Positions 55,050 to 63,867 of a DNA stretch of 64,000 bases are shown here, in pieces. The position numbers were made by a program, and so were the translations under genes. Within the stretch, counting starts at the first letter, position 1; every line of letters starts with the position of its first letter. Source of the DNA: Bacillaceae bacterium SAS-127. GTDB lineage: Bacteria > Bacillota > Bacilli > Bacillales > Domibacillaceae. Below the pieces are notes generated by a model. The model ran no database searches, was not told the DNA's origin, and saw nothing but the letters and a program-made list of their open reading frames with translations. The stretch is from positions 156,745 to 220,744 of the forward strand of contig NKXN01000030.1 in the NCBI GenBank assembly GCA_002261155.1, written 5' to 3'.

Positions 55050-55068
55050 AGTGTGTAAAGAAAATATA

Positions 55069-55097
55069 TTGACAAACGTTTTTGTGAAAGCTATAAT
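55069..55097 (+). promoter_or_regulatory. Consensus sigma-A promoter of ylbN-rpmF
   Basis: TTGACA and TATAAT, both perfect hexamers, are spaced exactly 17 bp. This is the strongest promoter in the window. Confidence 0.92.
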
Positions 55098-55124
55098 TAC
55101 TTTTGTTGCCTTGAGGTGATAGTG

Positions 55125-55652
55125 ATGAAATGGTCGATTATTCAATTACAAAAGTTTCGTGATAAAGGTTTGACTCTTGATGAGCTTGTAGATATGAGCA
55201 TTTTGAAGAGTCGAGATCCTCAAATTCGAAATGTGGCTCCTGTTCATGTAACGGGACGTGCTGATATCAGTCCGGAGAAAGTTACATTTCATTTGCGAGT
55301 GAAAGGTCAAATGATTTTACCTTGTTCGCGAACACTTGTTGATGTGGAATACCCGTTTGATTTTCAAATGACTGAAACATTTTTGTTGAAGCCATCTTTG
55401 TTCAGTGAATATGGGGATGAAGATGAGATTCATAAGGTGCAAGGAGATGTGATTGACCTAGCACCAATTTTGGAAGAAGCGATTCTTTTGGAAGTACCAA
55501 TGCAAGTGTTGAGCGAAGATGCTGATCAGCATGTTATTCCATCAGGGAAAGGCTGGGAGTATCATAGCGAAGAGCAACTTCCGAAAGAAGAAAAAAAGGT
55601 CGATCCGCGATTAGCAGGTCTGGCTGATTTTTTCAAATCAAATGAGGAATGA
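55125..55652 (+). CDS. ylbN: DUF177 protein YlbN (YceD family)
   Basis: This 175-residue protein of the YceD/DUF177 family is almost always encoded next to rpmF and linked to 23S rRNA accumulation. It has DLAPILEEAILLEVPMQVL-like sequence and a C-terminal DPRLAGLADFFK. ATG 55125 follows TTGAGGTGATAG. The cysteine pair seen in some members is absent. Transcription starts from a consensus promoter. Confidence 0.9.
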   Translation: MKWSIIQLQKFRDKGLTLDELVDMSILKSRDPQIRNVAPVHVTGRADISPEKVTFHLRVKGQMILPCSRTLVDVEYPFDFQMTETFLLKPSLFSEYGDEDEIHKVQGDVIDLAPILEEAILLEVPMQVLSEDADQHVIPSGKGWEYHSEEQLPKEEKKVDPRLAGLADFFKSNEE

Positions 55653-55718
55653 AAATTGAGAAGTACCAGCTAATTCTGGCTTCATATACTTACAATCTCT
55701 TTTAAGGAGGTGGAAATA

Positions 55719-55892
55719 ATGGCAGTACCTTTTAGAAGAACTTCTACAACTAAAAAGAACAAACGCCGTACGCATTTCAAATTACAAGTACCTGGTATGG
55801 TAGCATGCCCGAACTGTGGTGAAATGAAATTGGCTCACCGTGTTTGTAAAGAGTGCGGAACATATAAAGGAAAAGAAGTTGTAAGCAAATAA
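55719..55892 (+). CDS. rpmF: 50S ribosomal protein L32
   Basis: This 57-residue protein has the basic N-terminus [18 protein letters not shown] and a zinc ribbon with CPNC and CKEC. All four cysteines are kept, so this is the zinc-binding form. ATG 55719 follows AAGGAGGTGGAAATA, a near-perfect binding site. A terminator follows. Confidence 0.97.
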   Translation: MAVPFRRTSTTKKNKRRTHFKLQVPGMVACPNCGEMKLAHRVCKECGTYKGKEVVSK

Positions 55893-55917
55893 TTTTGTTT
55901 ATTTATTCGATCCTAAT

Positions 55918-55957
55918 AAAAAAACGTGAAGAGACCATGGCTCTTCACGTTTTTTTA
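55918..55957 (+). terminator. Terminator after rpmF
   Basis: AAAACGTGAAGAG pairs with CTCTTCACGTTTT around seven bases, followed by a T-run. Confidence 0.92.
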
Positions 55958-56007
55958 TTGAAGAATTCAATAGATTAAGGCTACAATGGGTGAAAGGGGG
56001 AAGGTTG

Positions 56008-56763
56008 ATGGCTTTTCAAACGAAACGATTACATAATGGCATTTTAGAATTTACAATTACGCGACCGGAAAAAAGAAACGCTGTGAATTTTGAAGTGATG
56101 GAAGGATTAAGCGAAGCGATTGAACGTGCGAAAGAACGAGATATTCGAGCGTTAGTGATTACAGGAGAAGGGGAGCAAGCCTTTTGTTCAGGTGGAGATT
56201 TATCGGTTTTTCATGCGCTACGAACAGAAGAGGAAGCATACAGCATGCTTTCGAAAATGGGCAAAATTTTGTATGAACTGACGATTTTACCAAAGCCGAC
56301 GATTGCGCTAATTAATGGAACAGCGGTTGGTGGTGGCTGTGAAATTGCTACTGCTTGTGATTTTCGAATCGCCAAGGCGGGAGCGAAAATGGGCTTTATT
56401 CAAGGGAGTTTAGCGATTACAACCGGCTGGGGTGGAGGAACGCTGTTATTTGAACGAATCGCTCCTTATCATGCGTTAAAACTATTATCAGAAGCGATTA
56501 CTTATCGGGCCGAGCAATTAGTCCATATCGGTTTCATTCATCGAGTAGTTGATAAAATCAATGAGGAAGTCGTCGAACGGTTTTTACAGAACGAAGCGAC
56601 TATTCATAGTTCGGTATTATCTGCCTATAAGCAAATACAAATTCGAAAATGGGCGTCTAGTGACCTTTGGGAGAGAATCGAACAGGAAATTAGGCAATGT
56701 GCGATTCTTTGGGAGGCAGAAGCTCATCATGAGGCTGTCGCTAGCTTTTTAAATAAGAAATAA
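56008..56763 (+). CDS. Crotonase-superfamily acyl-CoA enzyme, non-classical active site
   Basis: This 251-residue enoyl-CoA hydratase/isomerase-fold protein has GDLSVFHAL-type and NGTAVGGGCEIATACD segments, forming the oxyanion hole and first catalytic Glu position. The second catalytic Glu of true hydratases (in FGQPE) is replaced: the aligned segment reads MGFIQGSLAITTGWGGG. A hydratase role is therefore doubtful. The WGGG segment resembles ethylmalonyl-CoA decarboxylase-type crotonases, which proofread acyl-CoA side products. The gene occupies the place of B. subtilis ylbO. ATG follows AAAGGGGGAAGGTTG. Confidence 0.75.
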   Translation: MAFQTKRLHNGILEFTITRPEKRNAVNFEVMEGLSEAIERAKERDIRALVITGEGEQAFCSGGDLSVFHALRTEEEAYSMLSKMGKILYELTILPKPTIALINGTAVGGGCEIATACDFRIAKAGAKMGFIQGSLAITTGWGGGTLLFERIAPYHALKLLSEAITYRAEQLVHIGFIHRVVDKINEEVVERFLQNEATIHSSVLSAYKQIQIRKWASSDLWERIEQEIRQCAILWEAEAHHEAVASFLNKK

Positions 56764-56767
56764 AAAA

Positions 56768-56801
56768 TGGACCATAACGGATGAGTATCCGATATGGTCC
56801 A
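56768..56801. terminator. Hairpin between convergent genes
   Basis: TGGACCATA and CGGAT pair with ATCCG and TATGGTCCA. There is no clear T-tract, so termination is possible but unproven. Confidence 0.45.
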
Positions 56802-56809
56802 CTGACGAT

Positions 56810-57268
56810 TTAACTAATTTTTTGTGTGATGATAGAATTTGGATCCCAAAGTAAACGAGAGCTATGCTCTGACAGGGGAACAAAGTTCATTTTTTCCCAG
56901 AAGCTATTAGATTTTACACGTGCCTTAGTTAAAATTGGAAAATTAAAGGATTTAGCAAAATTGACAAGTTGTAAGCCGAAGCCTTTATGCTGAAATTGAG
57001 GTAGTACCTCTAGTTTCCAAATTTCAAGGTATCTGTCAGAGCCGTTTTTTAATAAATTTGCTCGGTTTTGTTTTACATATAAGCACATACGAGCAGCTAG
57101 CTTATCTCCGTAGTAAATACCGTAAAATGGGGAGTTGGCATTATCCTCGACCATGGTGATTTGAATTTCTTCTAACATGGATAGTTCTTCTAATCCATAC
57201 TCTTTAAAGCTTTTGAATTCTTCTATCGTTTTGAAATTTACTTTTAAATTTTTAACTGGTAATTGCAT
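56810..57268 (-). CDS. ylbP: GNAT-family acetyltransferase YlbP
   Basis: This 152-residue N-acetyltransferase-fold protein has the acetyl-CoA motif LPQFQHKGFGLQLVNFAKS and a C-terminal SNSFWEKMNF, both matching the YlbP family. The substrate is unknown. ATG 57268 follows GGAGGAGATCAC on the minus strand; an upstream in-frame start would include that site. Confidence 0.88.
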   Translation of the reverse strand: MQLPVKNLKVNFKTIEEFKSFKEYGLEELSMLEEIQITMVEDNANSPFYGIYYGDKLAARMCLYVKQNRANLLKNGSDRYLEIWKLEVLPQFQHKGFGLQLVNFAKSFNFPILTKARVKSNSFWEKMNFVPLSEHSSRLLWDPNSIITQKIS

Positions 57269-57357
57269 GTGATCTCCTCCTGTAAACATTGAGAATCGTA
57301 CAATGAATTTTATATTTTCATTATATAATAGAAATTCAGAAAAATGAATAGGTTGTC

Positions 57358-57371
57358 TGATAACGCTTTCA
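57358..57371 (+). promoter_or_regulatory. Candidate CcpA (cre) site upstream of panE
   Basis: TGATAACGCTTTCA fits TGWAANCGNTNWCA with one mismatch (T for A at position 4). A TATAAT at 57324-57329 lies upstream, so the site would fall about 25 bp inside the transcript. Confidence 0.45.
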
Positions 57372-57427
57372 TTTTTGTGAAATTACTAAAAGAAATGATC
57401 ATTTTATTGTGAAAGAGGTAAAAAGTT

Positions 57428-58324
57428 GTGAAAATAGGAATCATTGGTGGCGGTGCTATGGGTCTTTTGTTCGCTACGCAAATGACAGAAATAGATTCAA
57501 CAATCGTATTTACTAAAACGGTTGAACAAGCAAGCGCTCTATCTGAACAAGGGATTACACGTATTGAAAATGAACAAAAAGTTATCCATTGTATCCAAGC
57601 GGATGTAACGGAACAGATAGGTCATTATCAGTTTGATCTTTTATTTATTGCGGTGAAACAATATCAGTTGCCAAGTATTTTTCCTTACCTCCAGCAAGTA
57701 AGTGAAGATGTCCCTCTTGTGTTTTTACAAAATGGAATGGGGCATTTACAAGATTTAGATCGCTTGACGCATAAGCATGTTTTTGTGGCAACCGTCGAGC
57801 ATGGGGTGCTTCGTACAGACCTGGCGACTATTGAAGTGAGAGGACGAAATCGAACGAATATTTCCGCTTATTGTGGGGAGGAGCAAAAGTTATCGCCGTT
57901 TTTGAACTTGTTTGAGGCAACGTTCCCGTTCGTTTGGAGAGAAAATCCGAGAACTATGCTGCTTGAGAAGTTGTCTGCTAATGTCGTGATCAACCCACTA
58001 ACAGCAGTATTAAAGGTCACTAATGGAGAGTTGATGACTAACTCGCCGTTTTTGAAGCTTGCTGAAACCATATTTGCTGAATTTTCAGCTGTATTTCCAG
58101 AGAGTGTCCAAGAAGCAATGTGGACGAAGGTTAAGCAAATTTGTTTAAAAACCGCCAACAATCGCTCCTCGATGTTAAGCGATGTAGAAAAAGGTCAACA
58201 GACGGAGGTGGAAGCGATTGTTGGCTATGTGCTCAATGAAGCGAAGAAGCGAGAGGTAGACGTTCCATTGCTACAAACATTATATTTAATGATTAAAGGG
58301 TTAGAGAAAAAATCCCTTCATTAG
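57428..58324 (+). CDS. panE: 2-dehydropantoate 2-reductase
   Basis: This 298-residue NADPH-dependent ketopantoate reductase (YlbQ) makes pantoate for pantothenate and CoA. It has the Rossmann motif GIIGGGAMGLLF, the mid-domain KQYQLPSI with FLQNGMGHL, and a helical C-terminal domain with the conserved Lys-Asn region (KLSANVVINPLTAV). The GTG start follows GAAAGAGGTAAAAGTT. coaD of the same pathway is at 49726. Confidence 0.92.
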   Translation: MKIGIIGGGAMGLLFATQMTEIDSTIVFTKTVEQASALSEQGITRIENEQKVIHCIQADVTEQIGHYQFDLLFIAVKQYQLPSIFPYLQQVSEDVPLVFLQNGMGHLQDLDRLTHKHVFVATVEHGVLRTDLATIEVRGRNRTNISAYCGEEQKLSPFLNLFEATFPFVWRENPRTMLLEKLSANVVINPLTAVLKVTNGELMTNSPFLKLAETIFAEFSAVFPESVQEAMWTKVKQICLKTANNRSSMLSDVEKGQQTEVEAIVGYVLNEAKKREVDVPLLQTLYLMIKGLEKKSLH

Positions 58325-58404
58325 AGTCACAATATTTCTTCTTATTTTCAATAGATGGTATACTCAAACAAGTAAAAATGTATGTAGAAAGGAAGTTCAT
58401 ATAT

Positions 58405-60033
58405 ATGGAACTGGATCGAATTTCCATTCCGGCGATTAATCAGTTTGCTTCGCTTTATTTAAAGCAAGAATCCCCTGTAACGGACTTTTTTCATTATCAA
58501 TTAACGAAAGAAGATGTGTACCGACAGCGAGTAGCTGATTTAAACAACAGAAGCTTTATGAGAGAGTCTCTCACAGATTGTATTGAAAGTTATATGGAAG
58601 CTTTACCGAAGTCTGAAATGGTAACTGCTTCTCTTCGTAAATTAAAGGATGAACGGTCGACTGTGGTGATCGCTGGACAGCAGGCTGGTTTATTGACAGG
58701 GCCTCTTTATACCATTCACAAAATTATTTCGGTCATCAAATTAGCAGAACAGAAAGAAAGGGAACTTGGTATTCCTGTCGTCCCTATTTTTTGGATTGCT
58801 GGGGAAGACCATGATTTTTTAGAAGTGAATCATGTTTATGTTAAATCTGATGAAATGATGGAGAAGAAAACGTATCCAGAAAAAATGTTAGAAAAGCGTA
58901 TGATATCTGATATCGAATTTGATCACCAACAAATGAAGCATTGGGTGGAAAAGTTATTCGCTAGTATGGAAGAGACGGAATATACGAATCAGTTGTTACG
59001 TTTCGTTCATGAAGCGATCGATCGCTCGGAGACGATTACCGACTTTTTTACAAGTTTGATTCACTCCTTATTCAGTCAATATGGACTGCTTTTGATTGAT
59101 GCTGCTTATCCGCCATTGAGACAATTAGAATCATCATTGTTTAAACAGATGATCGAGCGGACAGAAGAGATCACAGCGAGTGTGAAAGAAGCACAGCAAT
59201 CGGTAATGGCTCATTCGTTTAAGCAAATGATTGAGTTGTCTCCTCAAGCGGCCAACCTGTTTATTTATGACCATAATGAACGGATGCTACTTGAATATGA
59301 TCGAGAGCGAGAGTTATTCATTGGGAAAAGTGGGGATGTGCAATACTCTAAAAAAGAATTGCTTCATTTACTTGAATGCTATCCGAAAAAATTTAGCAAT
59401 AATGTAGTGACACGACCATTGATGCAGGAATGGCTATTTCCTACACTTGCTTTTATTGCTGGTCCAGGTGAAATAGCTTATTGGGCGGAGTTAAAGAACA
59501 CCTTTGAATTATTTGAGATGAAAATGCCGCCGATTGAAGCTCGTTTAAACATGACTTTAATTGAACGAAACATTGTGAGCGATTTACGGGAGCTAAACAT
59601 TTCACTACATTCTGCTTTAATTCATGGGGTAGAAAAGGAACGAGAGCTGTTTTGGCAGTCGGTTAGAGATGATCATTTTCATGAGCTGATTGCGTCGGTT
59701 CAATCCTCTTTAATGGAACATTATGATATGTTTGAGGAAAGAGCAAAACAATTGCATAAAGGGACGCTACCGATCATCCAAAAGAATCGGCAATTTCATT
59801 TGCAACAGCTACAATTTTTAGAAAAGAAGACAGATGATATGCTGAAGCGTCAGCATGAGGATGTATTAAGTAAGTATATCCGTGTGCAGCAGGCGTTAAA
59901 GCCTGGGGGTGCTCCTCAAGAGCGAGTATGGAATGTTTTCTATTTTTTAAATAAATATGGTCTTGATTTTGTTGATGAGTTAATGAAATTAGACTTTGTA
60001 TTTAACGGCGATCATCAAATGGTTAAAATTTAA
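58405..60033 (+). CDS. bshC: Bacillithiol biosynthesis cysteine ligase
   Basis: BshC adds cysteine to glucosaminyl-malate, the last step of bacillithiol synthesis. The 542 residues contain a Rossmann-like core with VVIAGQQAGLLTGPLYTIHK and PIFWIAGEDHDFLEVNH, and a long helical coiled coil near 430-500. ATG 58405 is preferred (AAAGGAAG upstream); ATG 58378 would add nine unconserved residues. A terminator and a decayed mraZ follow. Confidence 0.92.
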   Translation: MELDRISIPAINQFASLYLKQESPVTDFFHYQLTKEDVYRQRVADLNNRSFMRESLTDCIESYMEALPKSEMVTASLRKLKDERSTVVIAGQQAGLLTGPLYTIHKIISVIKLAEQKERELGIPVVPIFWIAGEDHDFLEVNHVYVKSDEMMEKKTYPEKMLEKRMISDIEFDHQQMKHWVEKLFASMEETEYTNQLLRFVHEAIDRSETITDFFTSLIHSLFSQYGLLLIDAAYPPLRQLESSLFKQMIERTEEITASVKEAQQSVMAHSFKQMIELSPQAANLFIYDHNERMLLEYDRERELFIGKSGDVQYSKKELLHLLECYPKKFSNNVVTRPLMQEWLFPTLAFIAGPGEIAYWAELKNTFELFEMKMPPIEARLNMTLIERNIVSDLRELNISLHSALIHGVEKERELFWQSVRDDHFHELIASVQSSLMEHYDMFEERAKQLHKGTLPIIQKNRQFHLQQLQFLEKKTDDMLKRQHEDVLSKYIRVQQALKPGGAPQERVWNVFYFLNKYGLDFVDELMKLDFVFNGDHQMVKI

Positions 60034-60040
60034 CACATGA

Positions 60041-60079
60041 ACCAGATCTTTCATGAAAAGTGAGAGGTTTGGTTTTTTT
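60041..60079 (+). terminator. Terminator after bshC
   Basis: ACCAGATCTTTC pairs over 12 bp, with G-T pairs, with GAGAGGTTTGGT, followed by six T residues. Confidence 0.75.
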
Positions 60080-60163
60080 AATTGTTCAGTTGAATAAATT
60101 GTCAGATTGCTCCGTAAAAAGAACTGTTTTTGCGAATGAAGGCGCCGTGATTACTTGCTAATT

Positions 60164-60386
60164 TAGAGAATATGGTGAGGAAAAGTGGTTTATGAGCGAA
60201 TTTAGCGAAAGAAAAAGATGAAAAGTTTTGTTTTAAAGCAGGGATTTAATGGTTTGGACAGAAATCAAAAATAGTGGAGAAAAGCGGGTGGGTGTGGTAA
60301 AGTTAGGGAAGAAATCAATCGCTAAAATTGTCGAGATTAAGATTGATTTTGATATTTATGAAATCGATTGGAATGGTGATTCTTGA
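60164..60386 (+). pseudogene. mraZ: Decayed mraZ remnant
   Basis: Between bshC and rsmH, where mraZ normally stands, there is no intact gene. The last frame (ATG 60249 to TGA 60384) encodes 45 residues containing SIAKIVEIKIDFDI, which parallels the usual MraZ ending SFAEIAEKIVDFDI. It then runs on because the stop codon is lost. Upstream, in other frames, pieces resembling KGRL, DEKFVL and GLDR of MraZ can be read (RKSGL, KDEKFCFK, GLDRN), broken by stops and frameshifts. The span is about half of the normal 429 bp. Confidence 0.7.
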
Positions 60387-61318
60387 ACTTTGAACATACA
60401 ACTGTGTTATTAAAAGAAACAGTAGACGGATTAAACATCCACCCGAATGGAATTTATGTAGATTGTACACTTGGTGGCGCTGGGCATAGTGAATATTTAT
60501 TATCTCAACTAGGTGAAGAGGGAAAGTTATACGCTTTTGATCAAGACGAAACAGCGATCAAACACGCGAAGGAAAAACTAGCTCGCTTCGGGGATAAGGT
60601 TGTATTCGTGAAAAGCAATTTTAAATATATACGTGAAGAGCTTCAACGCCTTGGAGTCGATAAAGTAGATGGTATTTTATATGATTTAGGTGTTTCCTCC
60701 CCGCAACTGGATACCCCGGAAAGAGGATTTAGCTACCATCACGATGCCCCGTTAGACATGAGAATGGACTTAACAGGTGGTGTCACTGCCTATGAAGTGG
60801 TCAATCATTGGCCATATGAACAACTCGTCAGAATCTTTTTTCAGTATGGGGAAGAAAAGTTTTCAAAGCAAATTGCTCGTAAAATTGAAGCGGCTCGCGA
60901 GAAAAGGCCGATTGAAACAACTAGTGAGCTTGTCGAGCTAATTAAAGAAGGTATACCGGCGGCAGCTAGAAGAAAAGGAGGCCATCCGGCGAAACGAATT
61001 TTCCAAGCGATTCGGATTGCAGTGAATGATGAGCTGGGTGTGTTCGAGCAGTCACTGAAGGACTCCATTGAGTTATTGAATTCAAAAGGACGGATTAGTG
61101 TGATTACGTTCCATTCATTAGAGGACCGGATTTGCAAAACGATTTTTAGAGAAGCAAGTAAAGGGCCGGATCTCCCACCAGGTTTGCCTGTAATCCCTGA
61201 GGAGTATCAACCGGAACTAACGTTAATTACTAGAAAACCAATACTACCTTCAGAAGAAGAATTACAGCATAATAACCGTGCTCGTTCGGCAAAGCTTCGT
61301 ATTGCTGAGAAAAGATAA
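60383..61318 (+). CDS. rsmH: 16S rRNA (cytosine1402-N4)-methyltransferase
   Basis: This 311-residue SAM methyltransferase (MraW) has [16 protein letters not shown] (SAM motif) and [14 protein letters not shown]. It methylates C1402 in the 16S decoding centre with RsmI. The TTG start follows GGAATGGTGATTC, within the tail of the mraZ remnant. It heads the division/cell-wall cluster, with ftsL after 23 bases. I see no clear promoter between the bshC terminator and this gene. Confidence 0.95.
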   Translation: MNFEHTTVLLKETVDGLNIHPNGIYVDCTLGGAGHSEYLLSQLGEEGKLYAFDQDETAIKHAKEKLARFGDKVVFVKSNFKYIREELQRLGVDKVDGILYDLGVSSPQLDTPERGFSYHHDAPLDMRMDLTGGVTAYEVVNHWPYEQLVRIFFQYGEEKFSKQIARKIEAAREKRPIETTSELVELIKEGIPAAARRKGGHPAKRIFQAIRIAVNDELGVFEQSLKDSIELLNSKGRISVITFHSLEDRICKTIFREASKGPDLPPGLPVIPEEYQPELTLITRKPILPSEEELQHNNRARSAKLRIAEKR

Positions 61319-61341
61319 TCGAATGAACAGGGGAGGAGAAG

Positions 61342-61698
61342 ATGAATAATTTAGCGAAAAAGCAGGCCGTACATTCGAGTAAGCAAGCCACTGTTAATAA
61401 AAATGAACAGCCACAAAAACGTTTTTGGTTTACACCAGGAGAGAAAATCCTATTTTTGTTATTTGCATTGATTATTTGTTTCATGGGGGCACAAGTCATT
61501 TCTACCCAAACAGCTGTCTATGAAGTGAATACAGAGATTCAGCAGATTGAAACGAAGGTTAAAGAGCAACAAAGGGTAAACAATGACCTTAAAGTTCAAG
61601 TAAGTGAAGAAAGCACTTACGAAAAAATATGGAAACGAGCGAAAGAATTGGGGCTTAATTTGAGTGAACAAAATGTTAAGGTTGTGCAACCACAATGA
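61342..61698 (+). CDS. ftsL: Cell division protein FtsL
   Basis: This 118-residue bitopic membrane protein has a basic cytoplasmic N-terminus (about 35 residues), one helix (about 38-58) and an extracellular leucine-zipper-like coiled coil (ending near residue 105). With DivIC/FtsB and DivIB it activates FtsW-PBP2B at the septum. The ATG follows AGGGGAGGAGAAG. Its stop overlaps the pbpB start by four bases. Confidence 0.93.
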   Translation: MNNLAKKQAVHSSKQATVNKNEQPQKRFWFTPGEKILFLLFALIICFMGAQVISTQTAVYEVNTEIQQIETKVKEQQRVNNDLKVQVSEESTYEKIWKRAKELGLNLSEQNVKVVQPQ

Positions 61699-63860
61699 AT
61701 GTAAATAAAAAAAATATGAACAGAGGAGCAGCGATATTATTTTCGATATTCGCCTTGCTCTTTTTTGTCTTATTCGTTCGCTTTTTAACGATTCAAGTGT
61801 CTGGAAAAGTGGATGGGCACTCATTGAAAAATGAAGCGCTTCAAAAGTATTTACGGACGGATGTTTTAGAGGCGAAAAGAGGAACGATTTACGATCAAAA
61901 AGGGGATGTCATTGCTGAAGATACAAGTTCATTTACTCTTGTAGCTATTTTAGATGAGTCGATGACTACCGACCCTAAAAAACCGAAGCATGTGACGGAC
62001 CGAAAAAAAACGGCTAAAGTATTGGCTAAGTATATTGACCTTGAGGCGGATGAAATCGAAAGGGTATTAAACAAAACAAAGTCAGACGGAAAACCCCCTT
62101 TTCAAGTTGAATTTGGAAAAGCAGGTCGGAACTTATCGAATGGAACAAAGAAAAATATAGAAAATGAAAAATTGCCTGGAATTATCTTTATGAGAGATTC
62201 AAAGCGTTTTTACCCGAATGGAAAGTTTGCCTCTCACTTAATCGGTTTTGCCCAAAAAGCAGATGAGGCAAACCATTCAATGACTGGACAAATGGGGATT
62301 GAAAAAGCGTACGAAAAATACTTAAAAGGTACAAATGGGAAAATACAGTATAAAAGTGATTTATGGGGATACTTATTACCCGGAAAGAAAGAAATGGTCG
62401 TCGATCCAGAAAACGGAGACGATATTTACTTAACGATTGATACGAAAATACAAACCTTCTTAGAAGATGCCTTAAATGAAGTGGAAAAGCAGTATAAGCC
62501 AGGCAAGGCATTTGGCATTGTGGCCGATGCAAAAACGGGTGCGATCTTAGCGATGAGCCAAAGACCGTCATTTCATCCTGGAACGAGAGCAGGGTTGGAT
62601 CAAAACTGGCAAAATGATTTAGTGGAATATTCATTTGAACCGGGATCGACGTTTAAAATTTTTACATTAGCTGCTGCGATGGAAGAAGGGGTGTTCAATC
62701 CGAATGCTTTCTATAAATCTGGTAGTTATAAAGTTGGACCAAATGTCATTCGAGATCATAATGGTGGAAATGGTTGGGGAAGTATCAGCTATTTAGAAGG
62801 GATGCAACGATCCTCTAATGTCGTGATGGCTAACTTATTAGAAAAAATGGGTCCTGATGTCTTCAGACAATACTTGGATGATTTTCGTTTTGGGCAAAAG
62901 ACGGGCATTGATTTACCTAATGAAGCGACAGGTAGTATTCTTTATCGCTATCCGATTGAAAAAGTGACAACATCTTTTGGACAGGGAACAACAACAACTC
63001 CTTTGCAAATGATTCAAGCAGCAACGGCGATCACCAATGAGGGAAAAATGATGAAGCCTTATGTCATTGATCAGATTGTGGATGATCAATCAAAAGAAGT
63101 AGTCGTTGATCATAAGCCAAAAGTGGTAGGTGAACCGATTTCAAAAGAAACGGCTAAGCAAGTGCTAGATGTGTTAGAAACAGTTACTAGTTCTGAACAT
63201 GGAACGGGAAAAGCTTATCAAATTCAAGGATATGAAGTAGCTGGGAAAACAGGGACAGCCCAAATGCCTAACCCTAAAGGAGGATATTTAACAGGGCGAA
63301 ATAATTATATTTTCTCCTTTTTAGGAATGGCTCCTAAAGATGATCCAGAATTAATCGTTTATGTAGGGGTGGCTCAGCCTCAATTGGAAGATGAAGGCGG
63401 ATCTGCTCCTGTCTCTAAAATATTCAATCCTGTGATGAGAAATAGCTTACAGTATTTGAATATCGAACCGAAGCAGGGAGTTGCTGTGAAGACAGTGAAA
63501 CTACAAGACTGGACGAAGAAAAAGAAGGATGAAGCGGTCAAGTCCTTAGAAGAAGATGGTGCAAATCCGATTGTTATAGGGAAAGGGCGAAACGTTGTTA
63601 AACAACTTCCTGAACCGGGAACGAAGTTGTTGCGGGGAGAGAAAGTAATCTTAAAAACGGATGGCGAACTGACTATGCCTGATTTGAATGGATGGTCGTT
63701 ACGCGATGTGACGAAGTTTGCCAACCTCGCTAATCTTCGTGTGAGCTTCACGGGAGAAGGGTATGTACAGAGTCAAAATATTCAACCAGGTACGGTGTTA
63801 AAATCGAATCAAAAACTAATCGTGACATTGAAGAAACCGAAAGAAAAATCGAAAAAATAA
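61695..63860 (+). CDS. pbpB: Penicillin-binding protein 2B (division transpeptidase)
   Basis: This 721-residue class B PBP has a membrane anchor (residues 11-31) and a dimerisation/pedestal domain (about 55-220). The transpeptidase domain has STFK at 318-321, SSN near 370 and KTGTA near 520, and two C-terminal PASTA domains follow (from about 595). It crosslinks septal peptidoglycan with FtsW (30872). ATG overlaps the ftsL stop. The usual next genes (spoVD, murE) must lie beyond the window. Confidence 0.96.
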   Translation: MNVNKKNMNRGAAILFSIFALLFFVLFVRFLTIQVSGKVDGHSLKNEALQKYLRTDVLEAKRGTIYDQKGDVIAEDTSSFTLVAILDESMTTDPKKPKHVTDRKKTAKVLAKYIDLEADEIERVLNKTKSDGKPPFQVEFGKAGRNLSNGTKKNIENEKLPGIIFMRDSKRFYPNGKFASHLIGFAQKADEANHSMTGQMGIEKAYEKYLKGTNGKIQYKSDLWGYLLPGKKEMVVDPENGDDIYLTIDTKIQTFLEDALNEVEKQYKPGKAFGIVADAKTGAILAMSQRPSFHPGTRAGLDQNWQNDLVEYSFEPGSTFKIFTLAAAMEEGVFNPNAFYKSGSYKVGPNVIRDHNGGNGWGSISYLEGMQRSSNVVMANLLEKMGPDVFRQYLDDFRFGQKTGIDLPNEATGSILYRYPIEKVTTSFGQGTTTTPLQMIQAATAITNEGKMMKPYVIDQIVDDQSKEVVVDHKPKVVGEPISKETAKQVLDVLETVTSSEHGTGKAYQIQGYEVAGKTGTAQMPNPKGGYLTGRNNYIFSFLGMAPKDDPELIVYVGVAQPQLEDEGGSAPVSKIFNPVMRNSLQYLNIEPKQGVAVKTVKLQDWTKKKKDEAVKSLEEDGANPIVIGKGRNVVKQLPEPGTKLLRGEKVILKTDGELTMPDLNGWSLRDVTKFANLANLRVSFTGEGYVQSQNIQPGTVLKSNQKLIVTLKKPKEKSKK

Positions 63861-63867
63861 CAGGAAG

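Noticed and set aside
54770..55145. Open frames of 75-101 codons on both strands across the repeats
   Set aside because: They arise from the GC-rich repeat elements, which lack stops in several frames; composition and absence of binding sites argue against coding.
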